Shown: positions 7,638-16,954, numbered from the stretch's first letter. The stretch is DNA of 64,000 bases from Virgibacillus sp. SK37 (GCF_000725285.1 NZ_CP007161.1:1411911-1475910), one strand, 5' to 3'. Notes: generated by a model from the sequence alone, not told the origin. Program-made: numbers and translations.

Positions 7638-8419
7638 ACTGACACTCCTTTTTCTAGAGTTAATGGGGTAAAGAACGTGTTTCCATTTTCTTTATGAATG
7701 GCTGCATCTATTTGAAAAACGGATTGGAACATCTCACGACATAGGACGCATTGAGGAATTCCATCATAATGAACTGTTCCATTTTTCATTACAACCATTC
7801 GGTCACTATACCTGGCAGCTTGATTAATATCATGCAATACCATTAAAACTGTCATGCCAAACTGTTGATTTAGTTGTTGCACTAATTCCATAACATCAAG
7901 CTGGTGGGCGATATCCAGGAAGGTGGTTGGTTCGTCTAATAATAAAATTTTTGGCCGTTGGGCGATTGCCAGGGCAATCCAAGCACGTTGCCTTTCTCCT
8001 CCGGATAGCGAATGAAGCATTCGATATTTATAATCATTTAAATTAGTCACATCAATGGCCCACTGAATAATTTCCTCATCTTCCTTTGACAGTTTGCTAT
8101 ATGATTTTTGATGCGGATATCTCCCAAACTCAATTAATTCTCTTACAGTTAAATCAGATTGATGTTCTTGCATTTGTGGAAGCATGGCAAGCTTTTTTGC
8201 AATTTCTTTACTTTTCATGTTGTCAATCATGCGACCATCAAGAATAACCTCACCCGTCCCAGGTTTGATTAATCGAGAAATCAAACGTAATAAGGTGGAC
8301 TTCCCTGAACCATTTGGTCCTACCAAGCTGACAATTTCTCCTTGCTTAATACTTAAGTTAACGTCCTTTAATTGAAACGAAGTGGAATGCTCGTAAGATA
8401 CATCTTTAGTGAGAAGCAA
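7634..8419 (-). CDS. ABC transporter ATPase, iron-siderophore/heme type (FecE/FhuC family)
   Basis: A 261-aa ATPase energising uptake. Walker A is GPNGSGKSTLL (about residues 35-45), the signature is LSGGERQRAW, Walker B is ILLLDEPTTFLD, and the H-loop is VLHDINQA. Start TTG at 8419 has AAGGAGGG six bases upstream and overlaps the end of the permease gene by 14 bp. It is the third gene of the operon. The substrate is not determined by this subunit. Confidence 0.92.
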   Translation of the reverse strand: MLLTKDVSYEHSTSFQLKDVNLSIKQGEIVSLVGPNGSGKSTLLRLISRLIKPGTGEVILDGRMIDNMKSKEIAKKLAMLPQMQEHQSDLTVRELIEFGRYPHQKSYSKLSKEDEEIIQWAIDVTNLNDYKYRMLHSLSGGERQRAWIALAIAQRPKILLLDEPTTFLDIAHQLDVMELVQQLNQQFGMTVLMVLHDINQAARYSDRMVVMKNGTVHYDGIPQCVLCREMFQSVFQIDAAIHKENGNTFFTPLTLEKGVSV

Positions 8420-9446
8420 ATGAATCCCTCCTTCTTTGGATCATGTATAAGAAAAATGGACCACCTAAAAATGATAATAATATTCCTACTGGTATTTCAA
8501 TTGGATTAAAAGCACTTCTGGCAACAGTATCTGCAAGGACAACGAGTAGACCGCCACCGAGTGCAGAAGCTGGAAGTAAGTATTTGTAATCCCCGCCAAG
8601 CATAATACGCAGGATATGCGGTACAACCAAGCCTACAAAACCAATTAAACCAGCAACACTTACTGCAATCCCAGCTAGCAGTGTACTTAACACGATGAGA
8701 AAAAATCTGCTTTTTTCTACATTATGTCCAAGTAATTTAGCCATTTCGTCTCCAAGTCGAAGAATCCGTATATGCTTAATCCCATAGATTTCTAGGATAA
8801 GTGCCGCAATTGCATAGTAAATAATCATTTCGAATTGGTTCCAACCAACACCTTGAATTCCTCCTGCTAACCAGGGAAGAACGGATTGAACGCGATCACT
8901 GTATAAAATCATTAGGGCACTCATGCACGCCCCTATCACAGCATTGATGGCGACACCAACAAGTATAATGCGAACCGGTGAGGTACCGCCTTTCCATGAT
9001 AGGACATAGATGACAAGTGCGGTAAGCAGTGCTCCAAGAAAAGCTGCCAATGGAACGAGTGCTATATAGGCAGGATATACAATCATAATTACCGTTGCTG
9101 CCAATCCTGCACCGGAAGAAACGCCAATAATACCAGGGTCAGCAAGTGGATTTCGCATGACTCCTTGTAAGATAGCGCCGGAAGTGGCCAGACACATTCC
9201 TACAATTAACCCAACTAGCACACGTGGGAATCGTAAATCCCATATGATTCTTCGTGCAAGTGAATCCTCATTTTGAAAAATCCCACTCCATATACCTTGC
9301 AAATTAAACGATACTTGGCCAATCATCAAGCTCATCATCGATGCAACGATAATTAACACACTGAAAGTAATGATTACAATCGTTCGTTTTCTTGCAAGTG
9401 GATGATTATTCTTTTGAAGTAGAGTTGAATTTTTTGTTGCTTCCAT
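8406..9446 (-). CDS. FecCD-family iron/heme ABC permease
   Basis: A 346-aa integral membrane protein of the BtuC/FecCD fold, about ten membrane helices. Family motifs include FPRVLVGLIVG, GAILQGVMRNPLADPGIIGVS and the ATPase-contacting GLIGFVGLVVPH. A single permease gene is present, so a homodimer is likely. It starts 2 bp after the binding-protein stop codon. A 40-residue hydrophilic N-terminal extension precedes the first helix. Confidence 0.92.
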   Translation of the reverse strand: MEATKNSTLLQKNNHPLARKRTIVIITFSVLIIVASMMSLMIGQVSFNLQGIWSGIFQNEDSLARRIIWDLRFPRVLVGLIVGMCLATSGAILQGVMRNPLADPGIIGVSSGAGLAATVIMIVYPAYIALVPLAAFLGALLTALVIYVLSWKGGTSPVRIILVGVAINAVIGACMSALMILYSDRVQSVLPWLAGGIQGVGWNQFEMIIYYAIAALILEIYGIKHIRILRLGDEMAKLLGHNVEKSRFFLIVLSTLLAGIAVSVAGLIGFVGLVVPHILRIMLGGDYKYLLPASALGGGLLVVLADTVARSAFNPIEIPVGILLSFLGGPFFLYMIQRRRDSFASH

Positions 9447-9448
9447 CT

Positions 9449-10417
9449 TTAATTTGCCTCAGCTAAACTTTCCTGCATTGTTTGTAATGCTTCAGCAACC
9501 TTAACACCAGGGTTAGAGCCAAATAGGTGAGACGGCAATACAATTACTTGATCATTTTTCACTGCATCTAAATTTTTCCATGTTGCGTTTTTATTCATTT
9601 CTTCCTGGAAAGCTTTTTTAACTCCCTCCGGATCCCCGTGTGTAATCAGCATGATCTGCTGTGGGTTTCTTTCTACGATCTTCTCAGGACTGATACTGGC
9701 ATACTGCGGATATTTTTCCTCTTTTGGAAAGTCAGCTGCAATATTTTCTCCACCTGCGATTTCAAGTAAATCACCGGATAAGGAGCTTGGTAGTGCGGCA
9801 AGATACGTACCTGGTGCACCATAGACCAATAATGTTTTAGTGGCGGGGGTACCATTATTTTTTGCTTTATTTATTTTGTCGGTAATCGTTTGGTTTATTT
9901 TTTTTGCCTCTTTTTCTTTATTTAGTAAAACTCCAAATGTATGTATTGTTTCTTGGATATCTTCAACAGAATTTGCTTTCGTGTAAACTGGTTTAATTCC
10001 TTGTTCTATAAGATTATCCTCGTATTGTTTAAAACTAAGTGGAACGACTAAGACTTCTGGGTTCACCTTTGCAATCATTTCAAAATTAGGCTGATGTGGA
10101 TTTCCAATTTCCGTAATACCTTTTAATTCTTCGTCTACAGGACCGCTAGCAGCCGGACGACCGGTAATATTTGCACCTAATTCTTGCAGGATATTTAGTA
10201 CACCTGAATCAAAAGTAGCGATGGATGCTGGTGCTTGGTCAAAGGTTAAGGTGTTTCCTGATGCATCTGTAATTTCAATTTGTTTGGTTTGTGCATCGCT
10301 TTTTTCGGTTGTTTGTTGTGTCTCCTCCTTTGCTGACGAACTATTGTTGTCCTGCCCGCAAGCGCTTAACGCAAACAGCAGGAATAGGGATAAGATCGGG
10401 ATAAAAGCTTTATTCAT
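9449..10417 (-). CDS. Iron-complex/heme-binding lipoprotein (FecB/FhuD-like)
   Basis: A 322-aa class III solute-binding protein. The signal peptide ends in the lipobox LSAC (Cys20), followed by a flexible Asn/Ser/Glu/Thr-rich linker and a periplasmic-binding-protein-2 fold (TFDQAPASIATFDSGVLNILQELG; NPEVLVVPLS). It delivers an iron complex to the permease encoded next. Start ATG at 10417 follows AGGAGGAG. It is the first gene behind two Fur boxes. Co-transcription with an IsdG-like gene favours heme, but a siderophore is not excluded. Confidence 0.9.
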   Translation of the reverse strand: MNKAFIPILSLFLLFALSACGQDNNSSSAKEETQQTTEKSDAQTKQIEITDASGNTLTFDQAPASIATFDSGVLNILQELGANITGRPAASGPVDEELKGITEIGNPHQPNFEMIAKVNPEVLVVPLSFKQYEDNLIEQGIKPVYTKANSVEDIQETIHTFGVLLNKEKEAKKINQTITDKINKAKNNGTPATKTLLVYGAPGTYLAALPSSLSGDLLEIAGGENIAADFPKEEKYPQYASISPEKIVERNPQQIMLITHGDPEGVKKAFQEEMNKNATWKNLDAVKNDQVIVLPSHLFGSNPGVKVAEALQTMQESLAEAN

Positions 10418-10439
10418 TTTTTCTCCTCCTAGATAATAA

Positions 10440-10493
10440 TGATAATCATTTTCAATTAACTGTATTGTAATTGAAAATGATTATCAATGTCAA
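10440..10493 (-). promoter_or_regulatory. Fur-controlled promoter with two Fur boxes
   Basis: On the minus strand TTGACA (10493-10488), an 18-bp spacer and TACAAT (10469-10464) form the promoter. Two 15-bp Fur boxes, TGATAATCATTTTCA (10440-10454) and TGAAAATGATTATCA (10472-10486), each match the 7-1-7 consensus at 13 of 14 positions. They are inverted copies flanking the -10. Iron-loaded Fur bound here would cover the spacer and the start point. Confidence 0.9.
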
Positions 10494-10639
10494 CAACTAT
10501 TTATCAGCAAATATAGATTAACGTAAAAATATTCAATCTCTTTATTAGATATCTCAAATTGCAATTAGGCAGTCTGGGGCAACTATCACTTTAGAGCTTG
10601 GTAATGGTATAATAATTTTAAAAAAGGGGGAGTGGCGTA

Positions 10640-11398
10640 ATGAAATTGGACCAAGCTTCTCAATATATACGACGTGTTTCTTTGAAAAAAGAACAAATTG
10701 TCTCCTATAACAAATTTCCACTTCATTTACCCGTGATCCGTTATTTTCAGGATCTTCAGCTTCATCCAAATGTAACATATATTATCGGAGAGAATGGGAT
10801 GGGGAAATCTACATTGTTAGAAGGTATAGCTATTTCTTATGGATTTAATCCAGAAGGGGGTACGCTGAACTTCCAATTCTCCAGCTATGACTCTCATTCA
10901 AACTTGGACCGGTATCTTCGTTTGGCTAAAGGAGTTCATCGGGCAAAGGACCATTTTTTCTTCCGGGCAGAGACATTTTATAATGTTGCTACAAATATAG
11001 AAGAGATGGATCGTACTCCCTTAGGTGGGGGAAAAGTAATTGATGGATTTGGGGGTAAATCACTGCATGAACAGTCGCATGGAGAATCTTTCTTTGCAGC
11101 ATTTATGGAGCGTTTTCGCGGCAATGGTTTATACATTTTAGATGAACCTGAAGCTGCTTTATCTCCATTAAGACAAATGTCTATGCTAGCAAGAATGCAT
11201 GAGCTTGTGCAGCAAGGATCCCAATTCATAATATCGACACACTCGCCTATTCTTATGGCATATCCTAATTCAAAAATTATTCAGCTTACGCAAGAAGGAA
11301 TGCAAGAGACGAGGTTGGAAGAAACAAGTCACTACACTATAATGAAACAATTCTTCGAGGACAAAGATAGGTTACTCTATCATCTTTTTGATGAATAA
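10640..11398 (+). CDS. SMC/ABC-type AAA ATPase, function unknown
   Basis: A 252-aa soluble ATPase of the ABC-like AAA group. It has Walker A GENGMGKSTLL (about residues 51-61), a signature-like QSHGESFFAAF, Walker B LYILDEPEAALS and the H-motif STHSPIL. There is no transport or coiled-coil domain. Relatives act in DNA metabolism or defence, often with a partner, but here no partner gene is adjacent. It is divergently placed from the Fur-regulated operon. The start ATG follows AAAAAGGGGGAGTG. The precise role is unknown. Confidence 0.8.
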   Translation: MKLDQASQYIRRVSLKKEQIVSYNKFPLHLPVIRYFQDLQLHPNVTYIIGENGMGKSTLLEGIAISYGFNPEGGTLNFQFSSYDSHSNLDRYLRLAKGVHRAKDHFFFRAETFYNVATNIEEMDRTPLGGGKVIDGFGGKSLHEQSHGESFFAAFMERFRGNGLYILDEPEAALSPLRQMSMLARMHELVQQGSQFIISTHSPILMAYPNSKIIQLTQEGMQETRLEETSHYTIMKQFFEDKDRLLYHLFDE

Positions 11399-11460
11399 AC
11401 TGGAGGGGCATATGGTAAGGACACTGGGATAAAGTAGTTGTTATATAGGAGATACTATAA

Positions 11461-11496
11461 CTAGTAAAACCTCCTCAAAGGGAGGAGGTTTACTAG
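11461..11496. terminator. Bidirectional hairpin between convergent genes
   Basis: CTAGTAAAACCTCCTC and GGAGGAGGTTTACTAG form a stem of about 15 bp with one bulge and an AAAG loop. It separates the ATPase gene (plus) from the GlcG/HbpS-like gene (minus) and can serve both, though T-runs are weak. Confidence 0.65.
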
Positions 11497-11547
11497 AAAC
11501 AGATTTAGTAAGTTTTTATACATAAACAGATACTTGTGTTTTTGCTA

Positions 11548-11961
11548 TTATTTTTCATTTTCAAAAGCTTTTAGTGCTGCTTCTGCTACTTGTACATCTT
11601 GCGGTACAGCTCCGCCGCTAACTCCGACTGCTCCGATGACCTTTCCTTCCTTTTCAAGTGGAAGACCACCACCAAATACGACTATTTTACCTTGATTTGT
11701 TGTATTTAACCCCCACAATTCAGAGTTGGGAACAGTAGCTTCTTCAAGATTGGATGTAGGCATTTTTAAAGCAACGGACGTCCAAGCCTTATTGTGCGCA
11801 ATATCGACACTTGCCAACCATGCATCATCCATGCGGTGGGTTGCTACTAAATTTCCTCCATCGTCAACGATCGTAATTACCATCTGTACTCCGATATTCC
11901 TTGATTCAGCCTCTGCCGCGTCAATTAATTTTTTCGCCATTTCCAGATTTAATTTTTCCAA
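11548..11961 (-). CDS. GlcG/HbpS-family heme-binding-like protein (DUF336)
   Basis: A 137-aa cytoplasmic protein of the GlcG/HbpS/PduO-C family. The hallmark segments are visible: VITIVDDGGNLVATHRMDDAW, HNKAWTSVAL and the Gly-rich VFGGGLPL..GAVGVSGG. Members bind heme, corrinoids or degrade small molecules, and no signal peptide is present here. It is divergent from the formaldehyde dehydrogenase gene. The start ATG at 11961 has a modest AAAGG upstream. The ligand is unknown. Confidence 0.82.
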   Translation of the reverse strand: MEKLNLEMAKKLIDAAEAESRNIGVQMVITIVDDGGNLVATHRMDDAWLASVDIAHNKAWTSVALKMPTSNLEEATVPNSELWGLNTTNQGKIVVFGGGLPLEKEGKVIGAVGVSGGAVPQDVQVAEAALKAFENEK

Positions 11962-12177
11962 TACTACACAACCTTTCTATAAATAAAGTTAAAAGTGTTC
12001 TATCAATTCGATTCCCTCCTTTTATTGAATTAAACGTATTATCTAAAAACTATTTATTTATAGAAAAAAGTGACTTTTTAAGTTTTAAAAACAATTTGTC
12101 GGGAAGAGAATTAGTAGTGGGTCTACATATTTTTATGGGATCCTTCTATGTTTCTAACATTTAAGGGAGGTATTAAA

Positions 12178-13395
12178 TTGGCTGGAAATCGTGGAGTAGT
12201 ATATGTAGGGGATGGAAAAGTAGAGGTGCAAGATATTTCCTACCCGGATTTAGTATTACATGATGGACCTGGTGTACCTAAATCGAATGCTGGACGAAAA
12301 TGTGAACATGGAGTAATTATTAAAAATATAGTAACCAACATTTGCGGTAGTGACCAGCATATGGTCCGTGGTCGAACTACAGCACCTGAAGGCTTGGTTC
12401 TTGGTCATGAAATTACCGGTGAAATAGTAGAAGTTGGACGGGATGTAGAATTCTTGAAAAAAGGAGATATTGTATCTGTGCCATTTAATGTGGCCTGTGG
12501 TCGTTGTAAAATGTGTCGCAGACAGGATACCCATATTTGCCAAAATGTCAATCCGGAAAGACCAGGAGGAGCATACGGCTATGTAGATATGGGCGGCTGG
12601 GTAGGTGGCCAGTCGGAATATGTTATGGTTCCTTATGCGGATTTTCAGTTATTAAAATTCCCTGACAAAGATAAGGCGATGGATAAAATTTTAGACCTGA
12701 CGATGCTTTCTGATATTTTCCCAACAGGCTATCATGGTGCAATTAATGCCGGGGTAACAACTGGTTCGACGGTTTATGTAGCAGGAGCTGGTCCGGTTGG
12801 CCTGGCTGCAGCTCATTCGGCCCAATTGCTGGGTGCTGCGGTAGTTATCGTAGGAGACTTAAAAGAAGAGCGATTAAAACAGGCGAGAAGCTTTGGGTGT
12901 GAAACGATTAATCTCAAAGAACATGATGATGTGGGTGAACAGATTGAACAAATTATCGGTGAACCGGAAGTAGATTGTGCGATTGATGCAGTAGGATTTG
13001 AGGCATATGGTCATGGAACAGATCATGATGATGCACCTGCAACGGTACTAAACACAATGATGGATGTTGTGGAAGCAGGTGGACAATATGGTATCCCGGG
13101 TCTTTATGTTACAGAAGATCCAGGTGCTAAAGATAAGGATGCAAAGCAAGGATCCCTAAAAGTTCGTTTTGGTCTTGGATGGTCAAAAGCTCATTCGCTT
13201 CATACAGGACAAACTCCGGCGATGAGATATCAGCGTCAGTTGATGAATGCCATTTTAAATGGTAAGGCTGATATTGCAAAAGTCGTAAATGCCACCGTTA
13301 TTTCTTTGGATGAAGCCCCACAGGGTTATGCTGACTTTGATAGTGGTGTGGCTAAAAAGTTTGTCATTGATCCACATGGCTCGTTGAGTAAATAG
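12178..13395 (+). CDS. fdhA: Zn-dependent formaldehyde dehydrogenase, glutathione-independent (FdhA type)
   Basis: A 405-aa medium-chain dehydrogenase very similar along its length to Pseudomonas putida formaldehyde dismutase/dehydrogenase. It has the N-terminal NRGVVYVGDGKVEV, catalytic zinc ligands in NICGSDQH and GHE, four structural-zinc cysteines (CGRCKMCRRQDTHIC), Rossmann motif GAGPVG and the family string HTGQTPAMRYQRQLM. I chose TTG 12178 because AAGGGAGG (12163-12170) is 7 bp upstream and the family begins SGNRGVVY. It oxidises formaldehyde to formate with tightly bound NAD. It is a single-gene unit with its own terminator. Confidence 0.9.
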   Translation: MAGNRGVVYVGDGKVEVQDISYPDLVLHDGPGVPKSNAGRKCEHGVIIKNIVTNICGSDQHMVRGRTTAPEGLVLGHEITGEIVEVGRDVEFLKKGDIVSVPFNVACGRCKMCRRQDTHICQNVNPERPGGAYGYVDMGGWVGGQSEYVMVPYADFQLLKFPDKDKAMDKILDLTMLSDIFPTGYHGAINAGVTTGSTVYVAGAGPVGLAAAHSAQLLGAAVVIVGDLKEERLKQARSFGCETINLKEHDDVGEQIEQIIGEPEVDCAIDAVGFEAYGHGTDHDDAPATVLNTMMDVVEAGGQYGIPGLYVTEDPGAKDKDAKQGSLKVRFGLGWSKAHSLHTGQTPAMRYQRQLMNAILNGKADIAKVVNATVISLDEAPQGYADFDSGVAKKFVIDPHGSLSK

Positions 13396-13404
13396 ATTAT
13401 TATT

Positions 13405-13440
13405 CTCCCTCTTTATTTATAGATAGAGAGGGAGTTTTTA
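13405..13440 (+). terminator. Terminator of the formaldehyde dehydrogenase gene
   Basis: CTCCCTCT (13405-13412) pairs with AGAGGGAG (13427-13434) and a TTTTTATT run follows. The 250 bp beyond (13441-13690) hold no convincing gene; one weak 31-codon frame is listed among the rejected items. Confidence 0.8.
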
Positions 13441-13682
13441 TTAGTAGTGGAAATATTCAAGTAATCTATTATAATTAATTTTAATCAACTAGTTTGGAGG
13501 TTAATTATAATTTATAAACGACGTGACAAACCAATTGGATTAGACATGTTAGAACTGTTAAGAAAGCGAATGCACCTGGATAACAAGCTTTTATTAATGG
13601 AATGACAGACATTGCAGCGAGAAAACAGCCTCCCAATGTTTATCATCAAGCGAGATGAAGCTTCCCTCTTCACCGTCCACCA

Positions 13683-13713
13683 TAAAAAAGCCCACCATCC
13701 TTCAGATGGTGGG
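13683..13713 (-). terminator. Terminator of the DAACS symporter gene
   Basis: CCCACCATC/GATGGTGGG (13691-13713) forms a 9-bp stem with a CTTCA loop; on the minus strand CTTTTTTATG follows. It lies about 20 bp past the symporter stop. Confidence 0.85.
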
Positions 13714-13734
13714 TAGCTCAACAGCATCAACTAT

Positions 13735-14973
13735 TTATTCCTGATATGCGGGCTCTACTTGATGCTTTTTTTCTGTTTCATTAATAACTGTCGTTGCAAC
13801 CAAATCACCTGTTACATTTAGTGCAGTTGCTCCCATACCAACAAGTGCATCAATTGCTGTCAAGATAGCGACAGCTTCCATTGGTAGACCAACTTGGGCA
13901 AATACGGTTGCGATCATAATAATTCCGGCACCTGGGACACCAGCGGTACCAATTGTTGCCAAGGTTCCTACGATGACGATCTGTAACATATCCGTGAACG
14001 TTAATGGATCTCCAATAATATTGGCAGCAAAAACTGCAGAAATGGCAATTCGTATTGCAGCACCATCCATATTTACTGTAGCACCAAATGGCAGGCTAAA
14101 ACCGTACAAGCCTTTATTAAGATTCAGTTTTTTGGCTGCATCCAATGTTAATGGCAGTGTGCCTGAACTGCTCTGGGTAACAAATGCTGTTAGTATAGGC
14201 GTTCTGGCATGCTTGAAGAAATCTTTTACAGAGACTTTGGTGAAAAGCATAAATACGATGTAAATGGCCACTTGGACAAGTAATGCGACATATAGTACGA
14301 GAACCATGTTGCCAAGGGATGTTAATGTTTCTACACCTTGGTTTCCAACCGTTTTAGCTATAATGGCAAAAATCCCAATCGGTATATAAAGCAAGATTGC
14401 TTGCATGATTTTAAATGTTGCTTCATTTAATCCTTCAACCACATTGTAGACTAGTTCCCCAGCTTCGCCCCACTTTTCGGATGAGCGGAGAGCAGAAATA
14501 GCAATCCCAAAAACCAATGCAGTAAAAACAATGCCCAGCAGGTTTAACTCGGTAAAAGCTGTAAATATATTTTCAGGCACAATACTAAGAAGAACGCTCA
14601 TCACTCCTGGGTTTTCAGGTACTTCAATTTTTTCATTTGTATCAAGTGTCATACCTGTTCCTGGTTCAAAGAGACTGCCGATTGTAATACCAACAATAAT
14701 AGCAAGAGCAGACGTAATCACATAATACAAGAAAACTTTACCACCCATTCTTCCTAAATTTCCTATTTTTGTCTGGTTCACTCCAACGATTAATGTAAAA
14801 GTAACCAGTGGAATGATCATGAATTTCAATAGACGTAACAATAAATCGCCAAATGGTGTTAGAACAGCAGCGTCCTTCCCGAATACCAATCCAGCAATTA
14901 CTCCTAAAATTAGAGCAAGGCTAATCTTTAAAATAAGTGATGATTCCACATACTTTCGCCACACACTTTTCAA
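13735..14973 (-). CDS. Dicarboxylate/amino acid:cation symporter (DAACS family)
   Basis: A 412-aa glutamate-transporter-fold protein with eight membrane helices and two re-entrant loops. Transport motifs are intact: TQSSSGTLPLTL (HP1), GATVNMDGAA (TM7), GTAGVPGAG (HP2) and the TM8 segment DALVGMGATALNVTGDLVA with substrate-contacting Asp and Asn. It imports glutamate, aspartate or C4-dicarboxylates with Na+ or H+; which of these cannot be read reliably. The terminator follows and the gene stands alone. A second DAACS gene lies at 39531. Confidence 0.9.
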   Translation of the reverse strand: MKSVWRKYVESSLILKISLALILGVIAGLVFGKDAAVLTPFGDLLLRLLKFMIIPLVTFTLIVGVNQTKIGNLGRMGGKVFLYYVITSALAIIVGITIGSLFEPGTGMTLDTNEKIEVPENPGVMSVLLSIVPENIFTAFTELNLLGIVFTALVFGIAISALRSSEKWGEAGELVYNVVEGLNEATFKIMQAILLYIPIGIFAIIAKTVGNQGVETLTSLGNMVLVLYVALLVQVAIYIVFMLFTKVSVKDFFKHARTPILTAFVTQSSSGTLPLTLDAAKKLNLNKGLYGFSLPFGATVNMDGAAIRIAISAVFAANIIGDPLTFTDMLQIVIVGTLATIGTAGVPGAGIIMIATVFAQVGLPMEAVAILTAIDALVGMGATALNVTGDLVATTVINETEKKHQVEPAYQE

Positions 14974-15179
14974 TTTTTACTTCCCCCTTTTATAATAAAA
15001 GTACAATGCTCAGATAATGTACATTAAATTACTCGGAATTGTTTCCTAACAATATAGTATATTGCTCCCCATTGTCAAAAACAATGCTTCAACCATTCAC
15101 TGTTATAAAGTTGGAAGGGGTTCAGCCTAAAAAAAGTGTTAGGATAGAAGATACAAGTTAACTAACGGAGGGATGAGAT

Positions 15180-16451
15180 ATGTATATATCTATTTTTAAC
15201 GAAATTGTACGAATTATGCATGAAGATTATGCAGGTTGTTTGGATAAAAGGGGACAGCACCGACCTAAAATTTTTCGGCAAAGAATTGTAGATTTAGAGA
15301 AGAGTGGTAAAAATGACCAGATTTTCATTGATATTGTAAAGGATTACTTATTGGATTTTCAGGACCGCCATATACACTTAGGTATTGCGGGTAATGCTGC
15401 TTCAAAAGTAACAACCGGATTTCAGGTAAGAAGATTTCGTGAGTCCTTGGTTGTAACACGATGTGATCAAGAGAACAGGTTAATACCAGGCGATGAAATC
15501 ATTGCATTGGATGATGTAGACGTTTTAGAGTTAGTCCAACGACACAAGCGGCAATTGATGGAGACGGAGGCAGAGAGGGAGGATTGGGAATCAATTTTAC
15601 CGCTTTACACTACTGCTAGAGTTAAAAAAGCAAGCAGGGAAATACATTCTTTAACATTGCAAAAGGCTCCAAAGCAACCAATCCCTCCCATTTACTCTTT
15701 TAATAAAATTTCTAATGACCTTGCTTTAATGGTATTAACTGACTTTATGGATGAAAATGCTATTTCAGAACTCATCCGTGAAAATGAAAAAATACTTGGT
15801 TCGGTAGAAAATTTGGTTATTGATGTCAGAATAAACAATGGTGGAAGCGATTTGGCCTTTTTAAAATTACTACCATATTTATTTGAAGGTGAGACAATTA
15901 ATTTGTCTGATTTTGATGACGGACAAATGCTGACAAATTGTACAGAACTTAATGTTGATTTACGTGTGGAGCTTTTGGAAATTGCCGTGGGAAGGGTAAA
16001 GGATGAAGAAACAATAAAGCAAATTAAAGAACTAATCACTGAATTAAAAAGAAATCGAGGTGCAGGTTTTGTAGAGCTCAACTTCGGTACAAAAGAAGAA
16101 AGCTTTGTTTTACCAACGAAAAAGGGACCTGAGAAGATAATCATATTGTCAGATGTTTATTGTGGTAGTTCTGGTGACTCTTTTGTAGAAATTTGCAAAC
16201 ACTCCTCCAAAGTGACGGTTGTTGGAAGACCAACCTTAGGGTTAAATGATTACGCTAATCTGGCAATTAAGAAACTGGAAAGTAAATTTGAATTATGGTA
16301 TCCAACCTCTAAGCTTTCCAAAGTGGAAGGTGGGAAAGGAATGACAGGGGTAGGAATCCAGCCAGATATTTATGTTCCATGGTCTCCCGCTCATTTACAA
16401 GAAGATTTGGATATGAAAAGAGCTTTGGAAATTATATATGCAACAAATTAG
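15180..16451 (+). CDS. S41-family peptidase-like protein
   Basis: A 423-aa protein of the tail-specific-protease (S41) group. It has a PDZ-like region near residues 75-120 (RLIPGDEIIALDD), then the catalytic core with LVIDVRINNGGSD and the nucleophile region YCGSSGDSFVE, where the second Ser is the expected nucleophile, followed by GRPTLGLNDYANLAI. No signal peptide or membrane helix is seen, so it is probably cytoplasmic, unusual for this family, which is normally exported. The start ATG follows GGAGGGATGAG. The target is unknown. Confidence 0.8.
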   Translation: MYISIFNEIVRIMHEDYAGCLDKRGQHRPKIFRQRIVDLEKSGKNDQIFIDIVKDYLLDFQDRHIHLGIAGNAASKVTTGFQVRRFRESLVVTRCDQENRLIPGDEIIALDDVDVLELVQRHKRQLMETEAEREDWESILPLYTTARVKKASREIHSLTLQKAPKQPIPPIYSFNKISNDLALMVLTDFMDENAISELIRENEKILGSVENLVIDVRINNGGSDLAFLKLLPYLFEGETINLSDFDDGQMLTNCTELNVDLRVELLEIAVGRVKDEETIKQIKELITELKRNRGAGFVELNFGTKEESFVLPTKKGPEKIIILSDVYCGSSGDSFVEICKHSSKVTVVGRPTLGLNDYANLAIKKLESKFELWYPTSKLSKVEGGKGMTGVGIQPDIYVPWSPAHLQEDLDMKRALEIIYATN

Positions 16452-16528
16452 TAATCACAAATCCTGAACATGTTTACAATTGCCAAGTAGTGGTATAAGC
16501 AATTGTACATATAATCAGGAGGGTCACG

Positions 16529-16954
16529 ATGAAGCAGATAGCTAGACTAATGGCAACTGGAATAATAGCTGGTGTTATACTTGCCTTAAGCTTAAAAATT
16601 ATTCAAATTACGACTGGAAATCCAGCTTATATTTTATTATTTAACATGGATTATATTCCTGCGCTAAAACAATGGGATAATGTGCCTGGAGCTGGAATGC
16701 TTTTTCATTTTATTACATGTGTTGTAAGTGTTATTGCCTTATTTTATATACTCAAGATACTCAAATGGGAAAGAATCGCCAGTCTTTATGTGGCTGTATA
16801 CACGATCGGTGGTGGAATATTATTTTTCTTAAGTGCATTGACAGAGACGCCACCAGCTTATACAAATATAGCAGCATGGCTTTATTGGACAATCGGACAT
16901 GCTATTTTTGGTGTTGTTGTCGGGTTATTAATAAAATCTAGGTTCTTAAAGTAA
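16529..16954 (+). CDS. Four-helix membrane protein, YagU/DUF1440-like
   Basis: A 141-aa integral membrane protein with about four hydrophobic segments and a short basic C-terminus (KSRFLK). The composition and the NMDYIPALKQWDN insertion between helices 1 and 2 recall YagU/DUF1440 inner-membrane proteins, with low certainty. A perfect 9-bp inverted repeat (TACAATTGC/GCAATTGTA, 16475-16507) lies just upstream and could be an operator. The start ATG follows CAGGAGGG. Confidence 0.6.
   Translation: MKQIARLMATGIIAGVILALSLKIIQITTGNPAYILLFNMDYIPALKQWDNVPGAGMLFHFITCVVSVIALFYILKILKWERIASLYVAVYTIGGGILFFLSALTETPPAYTNIAAWLYWTIGHAIFGVVVGLLIKSRFLK

Noticed and set aside
13510-13605. A 31-codon frame after GGAGG that would need an ATT start.
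   Set aside because: ATT starts are very rare, no family matches and the frame is short, so it was not listed as a gene.
15180-16451. Secreted CtpA-type protease.
   Set aside because: No signal peptide or membrane helix was found at the chosen start, so a secreted role is not claimed.
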